A stretch of DNA of 64,000 nucleotides, taken from assembly GCF_014199295.1 (NCBI RefSeq), contig NZ_JACIJH010000010.1, forward strand, positions 62,001-126,000. The letters are read 5' to 3'. Shown in pieces: positions 44,011 through 52,552 of the stretch. The notes under the pieces are model-generated. The model had not been told where the DNA came from. It did no database searches and was given only the letters and a program-made list of their open reading frames with translations. The position numbers were made by a program, and so were the translations under genes. The stretch comes from Sphingopyxis panaciterrulae. Lineage in GTDB: Bacteria; Pseudomonadota; Alphaproteobacteria; Sphingomonadales; Sphingomonadaceae. Positions within the stretch are counted from its first letter, which is position 1; every line of letters starts with the position of its first letter.

Positions 44011-45303
44011 CTATCCCTCCGCGCCGACATCGTTCGCGCGGACCCGCACCCGCTTTTTCCCCGAGGGATCCGAATAGAAAAGCACGATAAGAATCGCGAA
44101 AAGGACGATCCCGGCGGGGGTTCGCAGCGGATAATCGACGATCGAGTGCAAAGCGATCAGGCCGATAGAAAGCCCGGCCGGAATGGCATAGGTGCCGCCG
44201 CTCGCCGGATTACGCACCAGCCCGATTCCCCGCACAACCAGCGCAGCGGCAAATAACGCGAGAACCAGTATCCCCGGAATCCCCGTTTCGATCAGCAGCC
44301 CCAGATATTCGTCGTGCGGGCTGTTGACATAATAGATGCTCACCTGATCGAGCGGCTCGCGCGCGGCATAGGCGGACACGAAGCTGCCGAGGCCGCTGCC
44401 CCACGGAAAATATTGTCCGACGAGCGGCCAGCTATTGTGCCAGATTTCGCTACGGCCATTTTCGGCCACATCGTTGAAGCGCGCGAGGGCATTGGCGACG
44501 ACCGTGCTGAAACTGAAGAAATAGATCATGGCCGCCAGAACGACCGCCGCCCCGGCGAAAACCCACAGGCGCGGCTTGCGCGGGCCGCGAAGGAAATAGA
44601 GGCCGATTGACGCGAAAAGACCGAGCAGCGTCAGCCCGAGCGCGGCGCGCGAAATAGTGCCGATGACCGCGGCGAGCAGGGTGATCGTCAGGACGGCCGA
44701 CCAGGCGATCGCCGATTGCCGCGACGGGGCGCGGGCGTTGACGAAGGCGATACTGAAGACCGCGGTGATCGCGAGCACCACCCCTTCGTGGTTGCGATTG
44801 GCGAAGAAGCCGATCAAATTGCCCCGGTGCGCGCTGTTATAGAAGTTGAGGGCACCGCCGGCGCTGCCGACCTGGATCACGCCGACGAGAACAGAGAGGA
44901 CGACGAGCGCCAGGAACAGGCCGACGCATCGTTCCCGGCCACGATCGTCAAGAAGCGACGCCGCGAAAAAGGCGGCATAGGGCGGCAAGAGCATCAGCAA
45001 GGCGAGCCACGTCGTCGCCGGGGTCAAGCTGAGCGGATGCGATTGCCCTTCGGTGCCCACCAGGGCGAAGACGGCCTTCGGAACCTCGCGGCCGGGCAGC
45101 GCGTCCCACAATCCCGGCGGAAGCGGAATGAGTTGCAGCAGCGGCACCAGAGGGATCAGGAACAGCGCGATGCGCAGCAGCATCGGCAACTTCCAAACCG
45201 CGCCCCAGGCCCCCGCGGCGAGCGCAACCGACAAGCTGGCCGAAGCCGCCACGCAGATCAGGAAGATGCGCGGACTCGCGTCGCCCGAACTGCCGCCGAG
45301 CAC
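44011..45303 (-). CDS. O-antigen ligase / polymerase family (Wzy-like) membrane protein
   Basis: At least 430 residues with about eleven membrane helices. The large periplasmic loop and PF04932-type block are seen around SRAALGLTLLGLFASIGLYF and YFPWGSGLGSFVSAYA, then YYVNSPHDEYLGLLIETGIP with the conserved His and Glu. It joins or ligates lipid-linked glycans in the periplasm. Odd: the first canonical start (GTG 45303) falls inside what looks like the first helix. The frame continues upstream as ANEILLCLLFASAFVLGG but has only CTG or ATT codons as starts (for example CTG at 45352-45354). The true N-terminus is therefore unsure. Confidence 0.88.
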   Translation of the reverse strand: MLGGSSGDASPRIFLICVAASASLSVALAAGAWGAVWKLPMLLRIALFLIPLVPLLQLIPLPPGLWDALPGREVPKAVFALVGTEGQSHPLSLTPATTWLALLMLLPPYAAFFAASLLDDRGRERCVGLFLALVVLSVLVGVIQVGSAGGALNFYNSAHRGNLIGFFANRNHEGVVLAITAVFSIAFVNARAPSRQSAIAWSAVLTITLLAAVIGTISRAALGLTLLGLFASIGLYFLRGPRKPRLWVFAGAAVVLAAMIYFFSFSTVVANALARFNDVAENGRSEIWHNSWPLVGQYFPWGSGLGSFVSAYAAREPLDQVSIYYVNSPHDEYLGLLIETGIPGILVLALFAAALVVRGIGLVRNPASGGTYAIPAGLSIGLIALHSIVDYPLRTPAGIVLFAILIVLFYSDPSGKKRVRVRANDVGAEG

Positions 45304-45708
45304 GAAGGCGCTGGCGAAGAGAAGACAGAGCAGGATTTCATTGGCGCGGACCAGCGACGCCGAAGCCGCCGCGCCCGCTCGAGCTTGCGTGGAAATGGCT
45401 GATCTCTCCCGATTGTCGGCCCTATCGGCGATAAAGTTCGATGCGGGAATTGCCCATGGCAGTCAAGGCGCTCTTACCCCCTCTGCCTCCGTTTTCGACC
45501 TGGGGGTGCTGGAACAGGCGCGGCGTACGCATCCCGTCCGAGCGCGTTTCGAACGGTCGCGCAGGCGCGGCTTTTCATCGCCAAAGCTCTGGTCTACAGC
45601 GCAAAATGGCGCAACGCTCTCCGCTCTGCCCGAAGGAGAGCCAGCACAGGCTGGCCCACCAATGGGCTTTCTGCAATGCAGCCATCAGTGACTCCGAAGG
45701 CATTTTCA
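45304..45708. other. 405-base interval between divergent O-antigen ligase and pssD-like genes
   Basis: The first about 60 bases probably code for the N-terminus of the O-antigen ligase on the minus strand. The rest should contain divergent promoters, but I see no clear -35/-10 pair. Bases 45540-45700 read as weak open frames in several phases with no recognisable protein, and could be a remnant of something lost. GAAGGAGAGCC (45642-45652) is not followed by a start at usual spacing. Confidence 0.4.
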
Positions 45709-46158
45709 ATGAAACGCAAGATATTGGTGGTGGCCTCGGCCGGCGGTCATTGGCATCAGGCCTGCCAGATCACCGAAGCGTTGCCCGCAGAGGATCTGTT
45801 CTTCGTGACCACGATGGACGAACTACCACAAATGGACGGCAAGGCGCCGTTCGCGATCGTCGCTGATTGCAACAAGAATACGCCGTTCCGCTTTCTGCTG
45901 TGCATCGGCCAGGCGGTATCGTGCCTGCTGCGGCAACGGCCGGACGTGGTGATTTCGACGGGCGCGCTTCCCGGCTTCGCTTTTATTATGATAGCGCATT
46001 TCCTCAGGATCAGGACGATCTGGATCGACAGCGTGGCCAATGCGGAGGAGCCATCGCTTGCGGGGCAGAAAGCCCGCAGATTTTCCACGCTGTGGCTGTC
46101 GCAGTGGAAACATGTCGCCGATCAGGTCGGCGGCCGGTTCGAAGGATCGGTGCTGTGA
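45709..46158 (+). CDS. PssD/Alg14-like glycosyltransferase subunit
   Basis: 149 residues. Membrane-associated acceptor half of a split GT-B transferase. KILVVASAGGHWHQACQITE is the Alg14/PssD glycine-rich start, with DVVISTGALPGFAFIMIAHF and TIWIDSVANAEEPSLAGQKA following. In Rhizobium, PssD and PssE together add a glucuronic acid to the polysaccharide repeat unit. It overlaps the PssE-like gene (GTGA), as expected for two subunits of one enzyme. Start ATG 45709. Confidence 0.88.
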   Translation: MKRKILVVASAGGHWHQACQITEALPAEDLFFVTTMDELPQMDGKAPFAIVADCNKNTPFRFLLCIGQAVSCLLRQRPDVVISTGALPGFAFIMIAHFLRIRTIWIDSVANAEEPSLAGQKARRFSTLWLSQWKHVADQVGGRFEGSVL

Positions 46159-46625
46159 TCTTCGTAACCGTCGGAACGCAACTGCCCTTTCCGCGCCTGA
46201 TGGGATGGGTCGATGCCATCGCCGCCCGCAACGCTCTCGATGTTTTTGCGCAAACGGCGGAACCCAATGGGGCATACCGCCAGATCCGTCACCAGCCCTT
46301 CGTGACGCCCCAGGAATATGACAGCATCATCGCTGACACCCGCCTGATCGTGGGTCATGCCGGCATCGGGACGATTCTAACTGCAAAGCAGAAGAATCTC
46401 CCCCTCATCATCGTTCCCCGGCGCGCAGACCGGGGCGAGCACCGCAACGATCATCAACTCGCTACGGCGCGCAATTTAACGGGGCATAGGGGCGTGCATG
46501 TCGCACAAAGCGAGAGCGAACTGGAAGCCTATCTGATAGCCCCGACGCTCGAATCGGCCTTTATCGAAGCGACGCCGGCCAAAATCGCGTTGCAGACCTT
46601 CGTTCGCGACTGGATTTACCGGTAG
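46155..46625 (+). CDS. PssE/Alg13-like glycosyltransferase subunit
   Basis: 156 residues, start GTG 46155 overlapping the previous stop. IFVTVGTQLPFPRLMGWVDA opens the donor-binding half of the split GT-B enzyme. ADTRLIVGHAGIGTILTAKQ and LPLIIVPRRADRGEHRNDHQ are the nucleotide-sugar site also seen in Alg13 and the MurG C-terminal domain. Works with the upstream subunit, by analogy as a glucuronosyltransferase; the donor cannot be proven from sequence. Confidence 0.88.
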   Translation: MIFVTVGTQLPFPRLMGWVDAIAARNALDVFAQTAEPNGAYRQIRHQPFVTPQEYDSIIADTRLIVGHAGIGTILTAKQKNLPLIIVPRRADRGEHRNDHQLATARNLTGHRGVHVAQSESELEAYLIAPTLESAFIEATPAKIALQTFVRDWIYR

Positions 46626-46706
46626 CGGCAATAATTCTCATCGATCATCGGATGTTCAGGCTCGGACTCACAAACTGACGATCCAACCGAGACCCCACAA
46701 TTAGGC

Positions 46707-46712
46707 AGGAGG
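46707..46712 (+). promoter_or_regulatory. Shine-Dalgarno sequence deciding a TTG start
   Basis: AGGAGG 9 bases before the TTG at 46722. It supports that TTG as start of the secreted lyase-like protein, since no ATG or GTG before the signal segment is in frame. Confidence 0.7.
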
Positions 46713-46721
46713 ACGACGGAG

Positions 46722-48236
46722 TTGAAGATCGTACCCGCCATCGTCGGCTTGAGCCTGATCACGCTCGGCCTGTTTGGCTCATCGCGCTTCTTCACGCCAG
46801 AAAGTGTCTGGGGCGGAGAAAGCGCCTATGCCACAACCGGCTCGACGACGCCGATTTCCTGCCGGGAAAGGGCGCGAACCGCAAGCCGGACCGAAGAGAC
46901 CCCGTTTCTTGATCTGGATTTTGCGCATCGCCGTTACGCTTATGATGGACAAAGCGTGGCACTTTCGGCGCTCTTCGAGGTACCGCCGAAACTACGGTCC
47001 GAAAGCGACGTGCATAACGGCATAAAATTCGGCAAGGGAGGACTGCAGCGCCCCTTGCGCCTCAAACGAGCGATCAGCGAGGAGTTGATCCGCCGGGGAG
47101 AGGCGACCATCGAACTGGATATCGTCCAGACAGCCGTCGACACGCCACAGACGATATTCGACTTCAACGCAGCCGTCGGCCCGGATTCAAACAGAATCTC
47201 GCTCAACCGGCGATCGGCGCGAGACCCCCGCGACTGGCTTGGCGGCGTCTTGCAGATGAACGTCTACAACGGTGGTGGCACGCCGAAACTCGACCTCAAG
47301 AACGGTCCCTCGACCCCCGACGAACTTCGCAACCGGATCGTCACTGTTCGTGCCACTGTCAAGAATGGCGACTATCGCCTTCAGGATCGCAATTCCGGCG
47401 AAGTCAGCCGTGCTGTTGACCTCCGCATTCCCCACCTGAACAACCTCTATCTGGGTGGCGACCATCGCGGCAAACAGATGCTGCAAGGCTATATCCGGGC
47501 TATCCGCATCTATCGGCAGGCAATTCCGGCGACCTTTTCCACCGTCAGAACGGACACCCATCAGACCTTGGGCAACAATGACTTCGCGGTCGAGGGGGAG
47601 GAAGGGACTTTGTGCTTCGTGCAGGGAACTCGTCAGGAACGCCAGATTTCGTTCAACATCGGTCCCGGCGACCAATGGCGAGGAGATCTTGCGAATGGCC
47701 ATGACTATTCCGAACGATCGGAATTCCGGCAGACCGATACGATGAAGAGGGGCGTGACCTATTGGAATGCCTTCGATTTCGTAGTGGACCATTTTGCGCG
47801 GGGTTCGGCGAAGACCGACTTCGCGATCCTCGCCCAATATCACGCAGGCAAATCATCGATCCCCTCGCCCTGGCTACGGCTGGACTTGAGCGACCTGTCG
47901 ACGGGAGGCAAAACAGTTCGCTTCTCCGTCGCTAGGGGAGACAGGAAAGGCAAGCGTGGACAGAGCGTTTCCGCACACATCCCCGATTTCAAGCCCGGCC
48001 GATTTTACCATGTCGTCATCGAAACCAAAGCCAATCCTGTCGATGGTTTCGCCCGCATCTGGGTCGACGGCAAGCTGCTGCTGGAGGAAAAGGGAGCCAT
48101 TGGCTATGCTGATGCGCCCGGAGCCGGCTATTTTCGTTTCGGTATCTACCGGACCCAAGGGACGTTGGGAACAACCATGGTGCGTTTCCGGAACGTGACG
48201 GGAACCACGACCCGCGATCTGTCAGATCGGATTTAG
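46722..48236 (+). CDS. Secreted polysaccharide-lyase-like protein with two jelly-roll domains
   Basis: 504 residues, TTG start. Signal or anchor segment at 1-22 (IVPAIVGLSLITLGLFG). Residues about 60-280 look like a LamG/concanavalin-type domain (YLGGDHRGKQMLQGYIRAIR). Residues about 290-495 resemble the heparin-lyase-like Polysacc_lyase family: HDYSERSEFRQTD, TYWNAFDFVVDH, FAILAQYHAGKSSIPSPWLR and GYFRFGIYRTQGTLG. By family it would cleave uronate-containing chains by beta-elimination. It sits among the assembly genes of the polymer, so it may trim or release it. No biochemical proof; catalytic residues not assigned. Confidence 0.72.
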   Translation: MKIVPAIVGLSLITLGLFGSSRFFTPESVWGGESAYATTGSTTPISCRERARTASRTEETPFLDLDFAHRRYAYDGQSVALSALFEVPPKLRSESDVHNGIKFGKGGLQRPLRLKRAISEELIRRGEATIELDIVQTAVDTPQTIFDFNAAVGPDSNRISLNRRSARDPRDWLGGVLQMNVYNGGGTPKLDLKNGPSTPDELRNRIVTVRATVKNGDYRLQDRNSGEVSRAVDLRIPHLNNLYLGGDHRGKQMLQGYIRAIRIYRQAIPATFSTVRTDTHQTLGNNDFAVEGEEGTLCFVQGTRQERQISFNIGPGDQWRGDLANGHDYSERSEFRQTDTMKRGVTYWNAFDFVVDHFARGSAKTDFAILAQYHAGKSSIPSPWLRLDLSDLSTGGKTVRFSVARGDRKGKRGQSVSAHIPDFKPGRFYHVVIETKANPVDGFARIWVDGKLLLEEKGAIGYADAPGAGYFRFGIYRTQGTLGTTMVRFRNVTGTTTRDLSDRI

Positions 48237-48400
48237 GAGACCTGCGCCCAGCAAAGCCAAACCGCTCCTGGCCAATCGGAGGTTGCGCTACCTGACGCTC
48301 CCCCTCTTGGAAAGCCCATAGAATCGGCAATACACGCTCATGTCTCTGCCCTCCCGCACACAGGTCTCCCAGGTCTGCCCCCCGAACCGGCGACAGCCGC

Positions 48401-49693
48401 CTATGACAGATCGGCATTCAACTCCGGCTGTTCCGCCGCATCGGCCTTGTTCGCAGACGGTGGGCAGTCATGACGATAGGTGCGGGAGAATGCCGACCAC
48501 CAAAGCAGCATGGCTGCGGCGGTTGTGCCAACCTGCGCCCATATCACTGCCCCGATGTCGCCCCAATAGGCGGCGGCGACAACGGCAAGCAGCGTCATCG
48601 GGACCGAGACGAACCTAACCGCCAGAGCAGCCCCTGTGCGCCCCATAGCGCGCATCGCATTGGCAGCTGTGAAATTCACCGCTTGCAGCGGAATGATCAT
48701 GGCCATGACATGCAGGACCGGTTGACCATAGGTCCATGATTCAGCCAGAATGGCGCGCCCAAGCCAATCCGGCATATTGGCGACCAATTGCGTCAGGCCG
48801 AGGAGGCCAAAGCCACTGATGGCTGCGATGCGGATCGCCTCTTTCTTCAAGGTCGCTGGGCGCCGTCCCCAGACGCGGACGAGATAGGGAACGACAGCCG
48901 TCACCAGACCAACGCTCAAGACATTGATAGGCGCCATGACGATCTGCGCTCCGCGATAGGCAGCATTCCCTTCGAGTCCGATAAACAGCGCAACGACGTA
49001 TATAATGCTCTGCTGGGACACCGAAACCAGCCCGCGGTCGAAAAGCAGGTTCCGCATCGCATTTTTCTGTTCACACAGCCAGGCTGCGATAGCGGACCAT
49101 CGCGGCCGGGCTGTCCGCAGCAATGGCAGAGTGCAGAAAGCTGCCGCGACGCCGGATCCCACCCATATTGTCGTCACCTCTCCAAGCGAGGATCGGGAGT
49201 CCGACACAAAGAAGAAGCCCAGAACGATGAAAGCTAGCCAAAGCGCGTCAGTCACCAGAGCCAATTCGATGCGACGGGTCGCAAAGCCGATATAGCGGAT
49301 CGTGTCCTGAACCGTCAGGCCGACCATCCCGACCGCAAGCGGAACAAGACCCACGCCGACCGGCCCCCTGAGCAACGCGGCGACGCCCAGCAAAATCATG
49401 CCCGCGCCTAGGCCGACGACGGCGGCAACGACTAGGTTGATCGCACCATTCGCATTCGCCCGCCCCGCATCGGCAAGAAGAAGCACCTCTCCGGTGACAG
49501 CACGCGCGGATAGGACGACCAGCAGATATGTCGCAAAGACGATCCCGAACGCACCAAAATCGCCAGCGGATAATATATGCGCCGCCGCAATCGACGCGGC
49601 GAGGTTGGAAAGGCTCGACAGCGCCTGATCGATACTGAACAAACCAACGCGAAACATAGATTTCGCCGCGGTCCTGACAGATTGATATTTCAT
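48401..49693 (-). CDS. Wzx-type oligosaccharide flippase (MOP superfamily)
   Basis: 430 residues with about twelve hydrophobic helices spread through the length. The opening FSIDQALSSLSNLAASIAAA and HILSAGDFGAFGIVFATYLL resemble the first two helices of polysaccharide-type MOP exporters. It would flip the undecaprenyl-linked repeat unit to the periplasm. The polar C-terminal 25 residues are probably cytoplasmic. It follows the HPr-kinase-like gene on the minus strand, 67 bases apart. Confidence 0.82.
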   Translation of the reverse strand: MKYQSVRTAAKSMFRVGLFSIDQALSSLSNLAASIAAAHILSAGDFGAFGIVFATYLLVVLSARAVTGEVLLLADAGRANANGAINLVVAAVVGLGAGMILLGVAALLRGPVGVGLVPLAVGMVGLTVQDTIRYIGFATRRIELALVTDALWLAFIVLGFFFVSDSRSSLGEVTTIWVGSGVAAAFCTLPLLRTARPRWSAIAAWLCEQKNAMRNLLFDRGLVSVSQQSIIYVVALFIGLEGNAAYRGAQIVMAPINVLSVGLVTAVVPYLVRVWGRRPATLKKEAIRIAAISGFGLLGLTQLVANMPDWLGRAILAESWTYGQPVLHVMAMIIPLQAVNFTAANAMRAMGRTGAALAVRFVSVPMTLLAVVAAAYWGDIGAVIWAQVGTTAAAMLLWWSAFSRTYRHDCPPSANKADAAEQPELNADLS

Positions 49694-49760
49694 CCGCGGT
49701 TCGCCTTGGCCACCACCGATCCACTGGGCGCGTCAACTGGACTCGCCATTGCCTGCGATC

Positions 49761-50885
49761 CTAGTCGATTCGCGCCAAAACCGCTTGCAGCAAATCTGCG
49801 GGCTGCGCCTTGAAGGGCACGTCCAGCAATCTCGGCTGCGCACGAACATGATCGAGGCCATCCCTGACGATGTCGGCAACGGAATCCAACTCCGATGCTA
49901 TAGTCATATCGAAGCCGAATCCCTCGTCCCGCGACCCCACACTCGTCGAGGCAGCGAGTAGATTGCCGAGCATGCCCAATTCATATTGCATCACGTGCGA
50001 CATCTGCAGAGCCAAATCTTCGGTCGATACAGAATGATCGGAAAACTCCATTCCTCCCGTCCGTCTCAGGAAAAAGGCATGCGTCACGCCCGCCGACGCG
50101 GCGCCGCGACCGGCCCCCAGAAACTCTTCCGCCTGCACGCGGCGACGGACGCTTTTTTTCCCCATCAACCCCTGCCGTATCTGCCACTGCGCCTTGTCGA
50201 AAATAGACCGTCGTCCCATCAGCGCATTGCGCAGTCGATCTTCGCCTTCCAGATTATAGGGATAGATTTGCATCCGGAACGGGGTACGGTACACGTTCCC
50301 CTTCCGGTCGAGGATAGCCTGATCGTCGGAAATAAAACGCCAGCTTTCTGACGAATTGAGAAGCTGCAGGAGGCTGGACGTCTTACCGACACCGCCCCAG
50401 GCCATCAACAAAACGGTCCGCTGGCCATCGGTACAAGCGCTCGCATGGCAATAGGTCTGGCCATGGGCGAGTTGATAGAGTTGCGAGGTCTGGTTGAAGA
50501 TCGAATAGTAAAATCTTTTTGATATTCTTCCCCATACATTATTATATGCGTGATCCACGGGCTTCAACAACGCCGATATGCCCGGCTTTCCCAATAGGTC
50601 GACCCGGCAACCGACGGTCACGTGCATCCGGCCGGCCTCCATCGAGATCAGGCTGGGTAGATATTTGTCGTCGATATAAATCCAGCCTTTGCCGACGCGA
50701 TAGGCACCGACATAGACGCTTTCGCCCGATGGAATATTTATGTTCCCGAATTCGTAGACTGCATCTGCCGGGCTATCGCTTTCGCACAGCATTTGCGCGG
50801 GAATTTCTTCGCGCACCGCGCCCGCCAAGGGGCCGTCGCCGCGCAACTCGAACATCAAGTTTCCAAGGCGGAAACATATTTTCAT
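49761..50885 (-). CDS. HPr-kinase-like P-loop protein of the polysaccharide locus
   Basis: 374 residues. The central domain has a Walker A-like loop in MAWGGVGKTSSLLQLL (Lys168) and RFISDDQAIL with an acidic pair (Asp187, Asp188), the layout of HprK and of HprK-related kinases found near exopolysaccharide and lasso-peptide genes. The first 130 residues are beta-rich and unassigned. No PTS protein HPr is encoded nearby, so its phosphate acceptor is unknown. Its ATG overlaps the stop of the polymerase gene (ATGA), so the two are made together. Confidence 0.75.
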   Translation of the reverse strand: MKICFRLGNLMFELRGDGPLAGAVREEIPAQMLCESDSPADAVYEFGNINIPSGESVYVGAYRVGKGWIYIDDKYLPSLISMEAGRMHVTVGCRVDLLGKPGISALLKPVDHAYNNVWGRISKRFYYSIFNQTSQLYQLAHGQTYCHASACTDGQRTVLLMAWGGVGKTSSLLQLLNSSESWRFISDDQAILDRKGNVYRTPFRMQIYPYNLEGEDRLRNALMGRRSIFDKAQWQIRQGLMGKKSVRRRVQAEEFLGAGRGAASAGVTHAFFLRRTGGMEFSDHSVSTEDLALQMSHVMQYELGMLGNLLAASTSVGSRDEGFGFDMTIASELDSVADIVRDGLDHVRAQPRLLDVPFKAQPADLLQAVLARID

Positions 50886-52381
50886 ACAAAATCCTTCCGA
50901 GAGAATCCTTGTTCCGCAGCCGGCATAACCCGGCCCGGTCGTTGCCCTCTGACCTTTTGCATGGCGCCCCTCCGTGCGTTTCGCCCGCGCCTTATCGAAG
51001 GAAGAAGATGCCTTGTGCGAGCTAGCGCAAAAGCGCCGAAGACATAGAAGAGCGGCCCCGTAAGCTCATCGCCCAACGCGGCGGCAGCTGACGAGATGAT
51101 GAGGATGCCGAACATCGAGACGAAAAGGAATGCGTCTTCTGGCGTTCGAGTAACCATCATCACCCGAAATCCGGCGCCGAGCAGGATCATCACCGTTAGT
51201 ATAAAGAAGAATAATCCGGCATATCCCGTTTCGGCGAAGATTTTCGGCCAGAAAGTGTCGAGAAGATAAGTGTCGTTTTCCTTGTTGGCGCCCCAGCGGC
51301 CATAAACCCCGTAAGTGAAATATAAGCTGCTGTATCCATCGGTTCGTGACCCCTGGCTTCCGAAGGTCGATGTTCCGGAGCCGATGGGCATCATATCGTT
51401 GGCGATATCGAAGCTCGCACGATAGAGAACGCGCCGGACTTCGTCGCTCCCCTGCTCGCCTGTATAATAGGAGATGCGTTGAAAAACCTGGTCGCCCGCT
51501 GCCGAAGTGAGGACGGACCCAACCGCAGCAATGCCGACCAGCGCCGCCACCGCCTTCGTTAGCGCATCGCTCCGAACGAATAGAAGAACGAACAGCATCA
51601 GCGCAAAGCAGCCGACGATGATCTCCTTCACCGACACATGGATAATCAGCATCAGGAAGATATAGATCGCAACACCCAATCGGGCGGGTGTAAAACGCTT
51701 TGCCAAGCGCGTGAGGGATGCGAGGAATCCAAAGAGTGCGACCTGCGCGCTCGCCACAGCGTGATGGAAAAAACCTTCGGGCCGATAAAAGGGGCCACGC
51801 ACACCCAAACGATTGCCGTCGAAATCAATGCCGCTGCCAAGGGCATCTCGAATGACCTGGATCGAATCCACACAGGCGACGAAAATGAGCGCCTGCAAAA
51901 TGAGTCCGATCGCTCTTTCACTTCGCCCCTTTGCGACACTGTTGGCGGCAAGCGCATAGGCTCCAAAGAACAGCACGAAAAACTTTATATCCAGTGCAAA
52001 CCCCAAGTATAGAGGATATTTCCCCCGCTCGGTGGAGAATGGATGAAGGTAACTCGATGCGAGAATAATCGCCACGTATACGATAAAATAGATTATAAAT
52101 CTAAGTCCTTTGGAACTTTTCCCTAACGCCACGATAGCATAAGGGGCAAAAATCCCTAGGCAGGCCACCAACATTTCGTCCGCCAGCGTCGATTCATTCT
52201 CCGTGCGAAAAAATCCATAAACAAGCCGACCGATTAAGAACAGGGCAACAATCACGCCCAGAGCATCGGACGCTGACGAATCCTTGCGAGGCGCTCCGCG
52301 GACTGGCGTCGACTGTCCGGACAAGGCGAAAGATCGTCGGGCGAGCAAAAGCTTCTCGTCTAATTTCCTGGCGGCCGGCAT
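50882..52381 (-). CDS. Second Wzy-like polysaccharide polymerase (O-antigen polymerase type)
   Basis: 499 residues with about eleven membrane helices. Typical polymerase features are the large periplasmic loop after helix 8-9 with MPIGSGTSTFGSQGSRTDGY and the late DTFWPKIFAETGYAGLFFFI, matching the conserved E-x-G segment of O-antigen polymerases. The cytoplasmic N-terminus is charged and long (40 residues). It would polymerise the repeat unit in the periplasm. A second ligase/polymerase lies at 44011, so the two probably have different jobs. Confidence 0.82.
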   Translation of the reverse strand: MPAARKLDEKLLLARRSFALSGQSTPVRGAPRKDSSASDALGVIVALFLIGRLVYGFFRTENESTLADEMLVACLGIFAPYAIVALGKSSKGLRFIIYFIVYVAIILASSYLHPFSTERGKYPLYLGFALDIKFFVLFFGAYALAANSVAKGRSERAIGLILQALIFVACVDSIQVIRDALGSGIDFDGNRLGVRGPFYRPEGFFHHAVASAQVALFGFLASLTRLAKRFTPARLGVAIYIFLMLIIHVSVKEIIVGCFALMLFVLLFVRSDALTKAVAALVGIAAVGSVLTSAAGDQVFQRISYYTGEQGSDEVRRVLYRASFDIANDMMPIGSGTSTFGSQGSRTDGYSSLYFTYGVYGRWGANKENDTYLLDTFWPKIFAETGYAGLFFFILTVMILLGAGFRVMMVTRTPEDAFLFVSMFGILIISSAAAALGDELTGPLFYVFGAFALARTRHLLPSIRRGRNARRGAMQKVRGQRPGRVMPAAEQGFSRKDFV

Positions 52382-52537
52382 CGGCGGAGTGGGGTCGCCT
52401 AGCAGGCAGCCCCAGCGTGGACAAGAGCCCTACTCCGCGCCCTGCGGCCAAGGGATGCAGAGCGGCGACGAAGCAGGGCTTTCCGCCTTGCAGCAAAATA
52501 GCGCGACAGCTATGCGTGCGCCTCGACAGGATGCCGC

Positions 52538-52543
52538 AAGGAG
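52538..52543 (+). promoter_or_regulatory. Shine-Dalgarno sequence deciding a TTG start
   Basis: AAGGAG with 9 bases to the TTG at 52553. This fits the family start of the glycosyltransferase (DRQISVVILLANG) better than any later ATG. Confidence 0.65.
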
Positions 52544-52552
52544 CCCCCTCCC

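Noticed and set aside
45540-45700. Possible transposase or gene remnant between the ligase and pssD-like genes
   Set aside because: Several short open frames, but none gives a stretch I can match to a family; left as unassigned intergenic DNA.
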